The position numbers and the translations under genes are program-made. The notes under the pieces were generated by a model. That model did no database searches. It saw only the letters and a list, made by a program, of their open reading frames with translations, and was not told where the DNA came from. This document shows, piece by piece, positions 1 to 9,900 of a stretch of DNA of 31,970 nt (positions are counted from its first letter, which is position 1; the number at the start of each line of letters is the position of its first letter). The stretch comes from Sperchopsis tessellata (lineage: Eukaryota > Arthropoda > Insecta > Coleoptera > Hydrophilidae), in contig JAWQRN010000297.1 of assembly GCA_033557685.1 (NCBI GenBank), forward strand, positions 1 to 31,970, read 5' to 3'.

Positions 1-400
1 TCGGAAATTTATATTATATCAACTGTGATCCTGTCTAATCTGTGTGTTGTTCCAAAATTCATTGATTTTGAGGGTGATATTGGTGAAAGGTCTCCCTGAT
101 AAGAGATGTTTATGTGATTCCGTTCATTTCGATGCAGTACTTGGTAAAATTTTCTAACCTCTATCATCGTTTTCAAATCTGAGGGCTATTATTTGCTTTT
201 CGCAATCATAAGTCTTTGTTGCACTTGTTTGTAGCTCTATCGCCTGGAGGGTGGCTTCATAGCCATATAATCTAACATCTTCCTTTATTCGCTTTTTTAA
301 TGGTCTTTGAAAGTACCACATACTCTATGTTCTGCCTTCTTGTCTTAACTTTACTTTTTAGTTCTCTATGCTGCTAGATTTGCAATCACCTTCCAAACTC
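1..400 (-). mobile_element. RTE-like LINE fragment (region before the RT domain)
   Basis: On the minus strand, two frames joined by a single-base shift near 290 read EYVVLSKTIKK and then KRIKEDVRLYGYEATLQAIE, followed by QIIALRFENDD and FYQVLHRNER. This order resembles the linker between endonuclease and reverse transcriptase in RTE-type LINEs. It contains frameshifts and stops and is cut by the window edge. Identification is by recall of the family pattern. Confidence 0.45.
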
Positions 401-416
401 TTTGGAAATATACATA

Positions 417-793
417 CAGTGCGCGCCTAAAGTATGGAATCAATTCAGTAAAAGTGAAATAAAATTTTATTGGAAGAAATCCTTGAACAGGTCGATTTTA
501 TTTGATAAAAATATACATTTTTCAATGACACTCGATTTTCAACGTCCAATTTTTTTTCTTGATTTTGATAGATCTTTTCATAGTCAAACTGACAGTTACC
601 GTCTTACATTAGACAATTTTTGACAATATTTTTATACTATCAGTATGATGTCATTTCTCAAAAACAACTGAAAATCGACTGTCATTCAAAGAAATGTATT
701 TTTATCAAATAAAATCGACCTGTTCAAGGATTTCTTCCAACCGAATTTTATTTCACTTTTACTCTATTTATTCCAAACTTTAGGCGCGCATTG
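417..793. mobile_element. Foldback MITE, Tc1/mariner-like (377 bp, TA target duplication)
   Basis: The left arm from 417 (CAGTGCGCGCCTAAAGT) is the inverted copy of the right arm ending at 793 (ACTTTAGGCGCGCATTG). Similarity continues for about 125 bp on each side (417-541 and 669-793) with few mismatches. TA flanks both ends (415-416 and 794-795), the target of Tc1/mariner-type elements. The 127-bp centre has no coding sequence. The reading frame at 402-623 is only the left arm and centre of this element. Confidence 0.82.
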
Positions 794-2095
794 TATATGT
801 GTTTATATTCAAAGACAAAACTACGATACGGCTCACATGCGGTTATTCATTGATCCCTTTGGGCTACATCCATGTTTTATAAGTCTCTTTAAACGGCAGG
901 AGCAATCTGAGTGGGCGATAATATTCGCGACCAATGAAAATGTATTTGTCACTGTGACAAGATGTCAAAATTACTGGTTGAAAACACGTGGATACTACTC
1001 AATTGTGCCCGCTAACATATAACCTTACACCATGTGTGTTTCAGTTGCCGTTTAAAAAAGAATTCGCGCATGTAATTTCCTCCCTGCCTGTGAAATAGCG
1101 ATATACGTTCTACATAGTGTGAAAGGAGATAGCAGAGAACAACATGCTGTAACAGTGGTTTCGATACGTTCTTTTAGACTTCATCAACCCAGTGTGTATG
1201 ACTTCTACACAAATAAGTACCAACAGCTAGAAATTATGTTGGTAGAACATATTGTTAGTTGGAAAGATTATGGCATCTGATTTAAAAGTATGCTTGAATA
1301 CACATTTTGACAGGTTTTATGACCTTAACGGTACTTAACGCATTTTTACCTGTAATGTTTCACAGTGTACAAATAACCCACTATTGGTTGGTGTACCTTT
1401 ACGTGCAATATCAACGTAGGATTCATCGTTACTTCAAAATGAAAATTACTGTACGTGGTTTTATGTAAAAAACAGAAAATTGATTTTATGTCGCCTACAG
1501 AAATTTAAAGTACTAGAGGTTATATTTGCTTTTTTTACTATCGGTAACAAATATGCGTCACGCAAAAGAAAAGTCGCGCTAGTTGTTTTTTGCACATTGA
1601 CGTAAATGAAACAAATTTACCGGATTACGTAAATACTGGTATTTTTTTCTTACCTACCATAGTTTCTTGTAAAAGTATACCATTCGATGGAAAATAGTAT
1701 CCGCTAGGTTTTAATTGCATGCAATTGTTATAACAGTATGGCCGTTCGCCCTATGCTTACAACAAGATAGTATAGTAAAGAAATGTTGTTATTTTCAGTT
1801 ATGTCTAAAGTAAACGGAATATGTTATTCGCGGGGTTAGGCTTTTGCAATGTTTCGTGGGTAATACGAGCCATTCATGCAGAGTTGGAATAATTTAATTT
1901 AAAATGATAATAATATAAATTGGCAGAGAAGCTTTATTTAATTACCGATTGGGTTTAACAATGAAAATGAGCACAATAAAAGATATTTAAGCCAATAACA
2001 AGGTGAAGAAAACTGTGTTTTAGGACATAGTTTCCACTTTTTTAATGCGTAATTCTTCGTAGGGCTTCAATAAATTTTGGAACTTGAAAACGCGA
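794..2095. other. No gene recognised; upstream region of the zinc-finger gene
   Basis: AT-rich sequence without a convincing exon or transposon. Short frames at 837-1022 and elsewhere lack any recognisable feature. A non-coding first exon and promoter of the zinc-finger gene may lie here or at 2980-3780, but I see no site that decides it. Confidence 0.3.
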
Positions 2096-2979
2096 TCAGT
2101 TAGCTGTCATGCTAAAGAAAGAATCTCATTTAATGTTTTTATTGTGATATCAGTTGCCAACCCGCTTCATACTCTAGCACTCCTTGTTCGTTCGGAATTG
2201 TGATGAACTCTTTATCATTTCTTCTGTGTCTGTTTTGTTATTTTGCTTCAAAACCTTCTATGTTTCGTGCTATGGTAACAATTCAATGTACCATGGTGCT
2301 CGTATCCAGGGCTCTGTCAGTTATAACTTCCCATTATAACTTGCGCCAGCAAGGGTTTACGGTGGAAGGTTTAATCTCATCTATCGCTCCTAGATATTGA
2401 CCTGACAGTCCGCGAAGTTATAATTTTTCCAGCTCTGTGTGACTGTCAATCCTGATTGATGATCTTCCATGTTTTTCAATATAGGCCTTAAAAGTTGCTA
2501 TCTAATGGCTGTAGAAATTAAATAGAGTTTGGTGGCAAAAACATGACTTGCTACACTCGGGTGATCTAGTTTCAAAGAGTGCGGGTGGTCTGGATTATTT
2601 CCAATCAACAAGACAACTTTAAAAGATATGTTTTTTGACCTTAAGTCACCACTTCTAAAACAACAGTTCTTAAACCTATCACTAAAAATAAACACCCTCA
2701 ACATCTTGCGATCAAACTACTCGATTTTTTCGATAATGTTAACACTCAACTCTTATAAAAAGAGAAGACACTGTAAACAATAAGAGAGTATAAATGTTAA
2801 GGAAGTCAAAGGCCCAAGAAAGTTAAATAAGTGCAGTTTTTGTGTTTTGCGGCTGGAGAAGGGGGGACCGAACGATATATAAACTTCGCCCTAGCTATAC
2901 TGTTACTACGCAAGATTTTAGCACTATTCTTGTAATTTATTTCAGCTTTCTTTTGACCGCAGAAAATGAGGGGTTACTG
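2096..2979 (-). mobile_element. Pogo/Tigger-type transposon remnant with one TIR end
   Basis: Read on the minus strand, 2700-2450 gives SFKVVLLIGNNPDHPHSLKL, close to the VLLxDNAPGHP catalytic block of DDE_1 transposases, then LTVTQSWKNYNFADC and, after stops, a TLxAxxxK-type stretch: the usual C-terminal order in Tigger proteins. The first Asp of that block is replaced (GNNPDHP). At 2958-2979 the plus strand reads CCGCAGAAAATGAGGGGTTACTG followed by TA, like a Tigger terminal repeat (CAGTAACCCC inward). I could not find the other end. Many stops; dead. Confidence 0.6.
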
Positions 2980-3780
2980 TATTGATATATTCCCAAAAAT
3001 CTGTATTATAATAAACTTATTGTATTGCTCACATAGCAAGTTGAAACTGAATAGATTGAGACACTTTTTTAAATTAAGTAGGTCATATTAAAAAAAATTG
3101 GTCTCAAAAACATAATTACTGATCACAAGTCTAATAACACATTAATTGCAAACTAAGTAGCATAGCTAATACTAGTAAAATTATGTTTGACAACAAATGA
3201 TAGCAATAATGATAAGTTGATTTTGCGATTGTGTTTTTAAATATTTCGGTTTTGATTTGTTGAATCGTTTATACCTTTAATATTTCTACGTTAATTATTT
3301 TTCGGCTTAGCCAATTTTAAATAATATCGATACTCTCACAACATAGAAATTACAAAAAAATAAAAGTTGACTTCTTATTATTTGTTCTTTATATAATTTT
3401 GTAATCGAAAATAGAATTTTTGTTACATTTTCATTTAATGTCGGCCTGTTTCTCGTATTATCAATTAATATACGGATCACTCGCTTCACGTTTTTATTGG
3501 ATTAGAAGTTTGCCGCAGCGGGAATAGACCCTGGCACGTCCAGTTTCGGTGAATCAAAAGACTGGCGTTTTACGCCCTGATAAAATTTTGATCTAATAAA
3601 ACTTTAATCACCCTTTGCTTTTTAAATTTCTTATGGCTATTTGTTGTATTTATGTTCACCTTTGTTATTTTATTTTCTGGCAACCATCACTATGATATTT
3701 TGCATTAATTTCACTATCCTTATGTCGTCGTAGCCATTCAGAGCTTCTAATTTGGCTTCTGGTAATTATAAGTACATTTT
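2980..3780. other. Intergenic / 5' intron, one tRNA-like fragment
   Basis: Very AT-rich. Apart from the tRNA-like piece near 3505-3585, I see no exon until the acceptor at 3795. This stretch, ending in that acceptor, is most likely part of the 5'UTR intron of the zinc-finger gene. Confidence 0.35.
3505..3585 (-). mobile_element. tRNA-related SINE fragment
   Basis: On the minus strand, GGGTCTATTCCCGC matches the pol III B box (GGTTCRANNCC) with one or two changes. It sits downstream of GTCTTTTGATTCACCG and CGTAAAACGCC, which occupy the anticodon and A-box positions. Acceptor-stem pairing is missing, so this is not a functional tRNA; a tRNA-derived SINE head is more likely. Confidence 0.35.
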
Positions 3781-3795
3781 TCTCTTTTCTTGCAG

Positions 3796-3973
3796 ATTAA
3801 TCACTATTCAAAATGGCGGACGATCCATATTCTCTTAAGTTGCTGTCTCTACAGAAACATGTGCCATTTATAGAGACCATGATTTCAAGCCTCAAAGATC
3901 CATCAAAGAATAGAGATGCCCAACTTACTAAAATGGAAGCTTTGCATAATATGATAACAGACACAAAGAAAAG
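3796..3973 (+). CDS. Zinc-finger gene exon 1 (coding from 3813): N-terminal helical module
   Basis: The exon opens after a strong pyrimidine tract and TTGCAG, has 17 bases of 5'UTR and then ATG. It encodes residues 1-53, beginning MADDPYSLKLLSLQKHVPF, and ends at AAAAG|GTAATT with two bases carried over. The run of Leu, Ile and Met at helical spacing (SLQKHVPFIETMISSLKD, then KMEALHNMITDTKK) looks like a folded helical segment, unlike the disordered region that follows. The acceptor before the ATG means that the transcription start and promoter are upstream, somewhere I could not place. Confidence 0.85.
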
Positions 3974-6900
3974 GTAATTCTGAAATATTCTGAGATTAAA
4001 ATTATTATTTTTTTGATGACTGTATGTACACTACTAATTTTTATTTATATTCTTGTCTTGCATTCTACCTATATGGCATCAAAAATTGTATTTAATTTAG
4101 TAATTAAGACACAAGTATTTTGTAATTTTTCACAACATAAATAGGTTTAATACAACCATTTTGAACAGCTTTTGTTAAACTTTGTATGTTAAATAGTGGA
4201 TTTAAATTCAAATCTAATTAATTCTAAAACTACCATATTAGACAAACTTTAAATTTATCCAAATAATATACACTGTATATTTACAAATAAAAAACATGAT
4301 TTTACAAAATACAAAAATATTTGTACAGTTTTATAATTATCGAAATTGTTGTTATTTATTTTTATTTATTATGAATAATATTTGTTTTTCTCTACTCTAC
4401 GATTAACAATGTTTGAAAAAATCTTGTTTGTGCGTATTTGCAAAGTTTTTATTCTCATGTCATAAATGGCCCAATAGCAATTTATAATAAATAAAATAGG
4501 TTAATTTCTTTCAAAATCATATCATTATATTACATATAAAATACTTAAACAATTTATTTTCTTTTCCATAAAATTTCTTTTTGTTCTTTACAGATTTAAA
4601 ATAGAAACGCTGAACAAATGTGAAGAAGTAATTCTTAAGTTACAAGCAAAAGTGGTAAGTCAAATGCAGTAAAAAACCTAAATATTTCTAAGAAATTTTT
4701 TTTCACTCAGAATCAACCCACGAAAAATGCAGAGAAAAAACTTGAAATACAGAAAAAAACCACTGACAGTCATGGGATGCCATCTGGAGCCAACAGAATA
4801 AATTCCAATTATATACACAATAATAGTACACAAAATTTAGAAGATAAAACAATTGTGAGAAGCCATTCTCCAATAAATAAGCACAGTCCAGAAATTATTC
4901 CTGGAGCAAATCCTCCTAATCCTTATCCAATCGCAAAACCTCCCAATCCTTATCCGATCGCAAGGAATCTCGATCCACCGGTGGTGGATGCCTTGCAGAT
5001 TATGAACGTACTGAAATTGAGCGCGGCTAGAGCGAAGCTGACAAACACCTGTCAAATGACGCCAAAGAGCCCGAGTCCAGAAACAGAGAGTATGCTGTAC
5101 AAACCAAAGCTGATACCCATTGAAAAAATCCCTGGGATAAGGTAAGTTTTTCCATTAATTTTTTGTCACTTGTTATCCAGTATTGCTTTCCATGTCTTCA
5201 CCTTCCTTCAGCATACTAGCTAATGCTTTGGTTGATGAGTCATTATTATTTTCCCAAAAAGATAGGTCTTCAATTTTTTATTCCTACTCTTCAAAACTAA
5301 GGCTTTCCTTCAAATATTCATCATGTTAATTTTGTTTTCTTTGTTTCTATAATGTTCTGGATGATTTATAACGACTAAAGCCTTTTTATAATTAATCCCT
5401 TCTCTTCAAAACAAAGACTTTTCTTCATATGTTCATCATGTTCATTCTCATAGAATGTTAAAATGTTTTTACAACGTTCTGAATCTTTGCTTACCTTTAA
5501 ATCTTTATTTTTCGTAGTCTTCCTTTCTAAAATCAAGACTGTCCTTCAAATGTTCATCAGGTTCATTGTTAAAATGGCCCAATTAGTTTAATTATTTTTC
5601 TTCTTTTCTAAATTTTCCTTCTGATGTTTTTCATATTCATTCTTATAGAATGGCTAAATCAACTTAAAGTTATGTTTTTGTTTTACAATGTTCTGAATCG
5701 TTATTACAGCCAGTCTTCTCTGTTTTATTCTCCCTCTTGAAAACAGATTTTGTTTTAGATATTTTCCAAGTTCATTTCCAATGCAGAATGAGCTTGTTAA
5801 ATAGAAATATATATATACATAGGAAGAAAACTGGGCATTAACCATGGAATGTCTAAAAATTATTTCATGTGAGCATTGGAAAAAAATGATTTGGTACTTA
5901 AATTTTAATAGTTCTTTGAAATGAGTGGTACTGTGTATCCTTTGTTCACAGTCATGAGGGCCTTAGATGTGGTGTGCCAAGAGCAGCCAAAAACCTTCAC
6001 AAACAATAACTTTAAGAAGAAAAAAGAAAGCGAAATTCAGAAATCATAAAAAAAAAACTTAATAATAGCAGAAGGCAATGTGACTTAACTAAGAATTAAG
6101 ATCAACACCATTATTTTTGCTGACGACACAATTGCTATTTCCTTGTGAGTCTTCATGAAGAAATGTTTACAGAAAGATATTTTCTTGAAGAGCATGATTT
6201 TGATGACATCATTGGGATGCTCGAATTAGATCGAAATTATCAAGAACTTTTGGAATTACAAATGTTTGATAAATTCTGAAAGGGGTTAAGACAAGAAATT
6301 CAATGGCCTCGGCAATGATACAAGTATTATGAAGGAGGAAGCAGGTTGAAGTCAGGAACATAGTGCATGTTGCTCTCTGCGATCTCAGTAATGCATTTGA
6401 CACAGTATCTCATGTAGAGCATTTGAGTTAGCTGGATAAATATGCAGTAAATAACATAGCAAATGACATGCTGAAATCCTATCAGAACAATAGAACACTG
6501 CAGGATTGGTCGAAGTGGGTGGTTCAGGATCTCTCCTGTTGAGGGTTGTCATTCCGTAGGGATCATTATTGGGTTTCTATCTATAATATATAGCTATGAT
6601 GGACACTACTCTTTAATTCACTTTTAAGGGGACTCTGCAAGCCCTATGTAGTGAAAAAGACCATACAAATTTGCAATTTACCATTATTGTACAAGAGAAG
6701 CCTAGTTTGGTATCCTATGGCATTTTTTGTGTGAAACCTTAATCTAGGACCTGGGCCTTAGAGTATTTTATAATATCAAGACAGACCTTTTATTTAAATT
6801 ATCTGTAGTTTGAATTTACAGCCAGCGGCAGAAATAAATTTAAATATAGGGGAATACTTACTTCACTAGTGTTAACCTAAGGATCTTTATACTATAAACA

Positions 6901-9900
6901 ACCACAATAATACATTTGATACCCGTTATAGATATAATTTTTGGGAACCTCGCCACAAAATGTATGTTACTAAGATAGATATTGTTTACTGGAGCTCAAA
7001 CTGTTATAACCATGTCCCAGCCAGAATTAAGGATAAACCATTGGATGGGTTCACAAGGAATGCAAAGAAAATGCTGTTGGCTCTCTGCAAGAATGTGTGA
7101 CAAACAAGTATCACTAGCGATGCATTTTTCTTCATTTCTTGTATTTTTTAATTTATTTTCTATTATTTTTACATATGCATTATTTGTTTTTTTATATTTT
7201 ATAGAATAACCATGTAATGGTTAATGGTAAATAAATAATCTTGAATCTTAATTGACTCTAATTTTTCATCCTTTTGATTTTCAGCAGTCCAAGTACATCA
7301 TCAAGAGTCGAAATGAACATTGACTTTTCGAAATCCCCCAGACCAGCAGGTATATACAAAGAAAGGCGACCAAGTATTTACAGTAGTGCTGCAGAAAGCT
7401 TAGCAACATCTCCTCAGAAAACTAGCTATATTCATTTGCCGCCTCCTGTTGTGCCAGACATATCCAAACCACCTCTTAGTATAGCCGATCTTGAGGTTTT
7501 GGAAAAAGGTGACGACATGTTATATGCTTTGAATGCAGATAGCAGAAACTCTAATAAAACGGGGGAGAAACACGTGGTTGAGAGTAAGTTGCACTACTCG
7601 AAACCAAGTCCGATTCCTAGTTCAAAACCAAAAAGTCCGAGAGGTGAAAAACTTGATGTTAGATTGAGTAGATCGTCTAGTGTTGAATCTAGAAGTTCTG
7701 GCAGTGAAAAAGCTCATAGGTCTCCTATGTCAGCTTCGAAAATCTTAAATGACATGGCTAAGAAAGATGATGTAACCAAAAGTAAAGATGGTGGTCAAAG
7801 TGATAAAAAACTAAAAGACCCAAGGGTTGAGGGAAAACACTCGGATCAAAAAGATGTTAGTAAAAGAGATGATAAGAAACATGGTGATTCAAAAAAGGAT
7901 ACTAGTACGCATGGCAAATCAAAAGAGAAAAAAGATAAATCTGTAATTGAAAAAAGTGTAGACAAAACTCACAAAACTACAGAAAAAGAGAAGTCCAGTG
8001 AAAATAAGGAAAAAGCTGTAGAAAAAGAAAAAAGTAAAGAGAAAGAAAAGAGTTCTGAAATGAAAGTCAAGTCTATAGAAAAGGATAAACATAAAGAAAA
8101 AAAAGATAAACATACAGAAAAAGAGAAACATTCAGAAAAAGACAAACATACAGAAAAGAAAGAGAAGTCTTTAGAAAAAGACAAAAACAAAGAAAAAAAA
8201 GAAAAATCTTCAGAGAATGATAAAAAAGTTGAGAAGAAAAGTGGAGATAGCAGTAATTCAAAGACCATTGATGAAAAAAGCTCGAAAAATTGTAGTAAAC
8301 CAAGTGAAAAAGATGTGGCCAAAAGTAAAAAAGATGAAAGTGTTAAAAAAGAAAATAATGATAGCAAAAAGCTTGATGTATTATTTTCTATAAGTAGTAT
8401 TACTGCCAGTACCATAAGCAAACCTCACCAAAAGTCAGAAGCGTTAAAAAATTTACAACAAATTAATTTGTTTGAAAAAGTAGATACTTTACCCAAAAAA
8501 TTTGAGGTTCCTATTGGTAAAGCTATGAAAATTGCCGTACTAAAACCACCTACTAGTAGTAAACCTGATGAAAAAGTTGTCGAGAAAAAGGATGAAAAAC
8601 CTGCTGAAAAATCTTCTACCAATAAACCAGAAGAGAAGGTTTTTGAAAGATTGGCCGACAAATACGTCAAAAAACCAAGAAAAAACTGTTTAGAAACTGT
8701 AAGTGATAGAGACATTGAAGACAGTATCCAAAGAAAAATAGTCAGTGAACCTAAAATACCGTTCTTGTCTAGTCCATCTTCTACACCTAACAGTGAAGCA
8801 AGTTTTGATCATAAATCTGTAACTGAACCTCCTAGTTGGCCTCAAAGAAATCTTGCCACTGAAACATCCTTGGTTCAAAATTTAAATTTCTCTTCCCCAC
8901 CTCTAATCCAAGCTTTAAACAACCTAAATCCTTTATTCCAGAACAGTCAGTTGGTCAAGAGTTTCGGTCCCTCAAAACCAAATCTGAGTCAACTAAATTT
9001 CCCTTCCCCACAAAATATGCTAGTACCTCAAGGCGACATGCCTCTCAGCAACGTTAACTATGGCAATGATACCATGGCACAAAACAGCCATTTTCCTATT
9101 AATAACCCGTACAATCCAGCAATGAAAAACTTGCAAATGAACCAGAGGAATTTTTCTAACACCATCAACGTTAATCAAAACATTTTCATTCCTCAGAACT
9201 ATCCTCAAAGACATTTCAATCCGTATGATCCCATTGAAAGTCCTAAATCATCAAACGAATATGACCTAAGCCAAGTCCCCCCAATTGACTTCTTCCCTCC
9301 GCAGCAAAATCAGGGTGTTTACTCAAACCAAAGGTCGCCTACACCTAGTGGTTATAGCAACCGGTTTTCCCAGGGTGGCTATTCCAATGACTCTTTTAAC
9401 AATAGTAATGATTGGGATAGATGTGGGCAGAACCGTTTTGGAAATCCTGAATTTGATAGACCGCAACAACAGCGCGGGTTTGATCAGCCTACAGAAAGGT
9501 TTACCCGAGATCCAAGACTAGCTCATCGAGGTGATGCATCATTCCAAGACAACAGAGACCTGGTCAGAATTGATCTGAATAGGGGGAATGAAATGATGCA
9601 AAGGGATATGAATAGAGACATAGTACCCATGAGGGATATGAATAGAGATGTAGTACCCATGAGGGATATGAATCCTGGTAGAGAATTGGTATCCATACCC
9701 ATCTTGGATAGAAATAATACGAGGGGAGAAGTGAATCTAATGAATAATATGAGGGATATGAATCCCATGAGGGAAATAAATCCCATTAGAGATATGAATC
9801 CTATGATGGATATGAATAGGGATTTGAACCCAATGAGGGATATGAACCCTGTTAGAGACATGCACCCAATAAGGGACCCAAGGGATTTTAGGAGGGATGA

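Noticed and set aside
402..623. 73-codon frame with an apparent ATG-like start
   Set aside because: It lies across the left arm and centre of a foldback MITE.
837..1022. 61-codon plus-strand frame upstream of the zinc-finger gene
   Set aside because: No recognisable motif, no splice support, and a length expected by chance.
2500..2704. 68-codon minus-strand frame as a small host gene
   Set aside because: Its VVLLIGNNPDHPHSLK stretch is the decayed catalytic block of a Tigger-type transposase.
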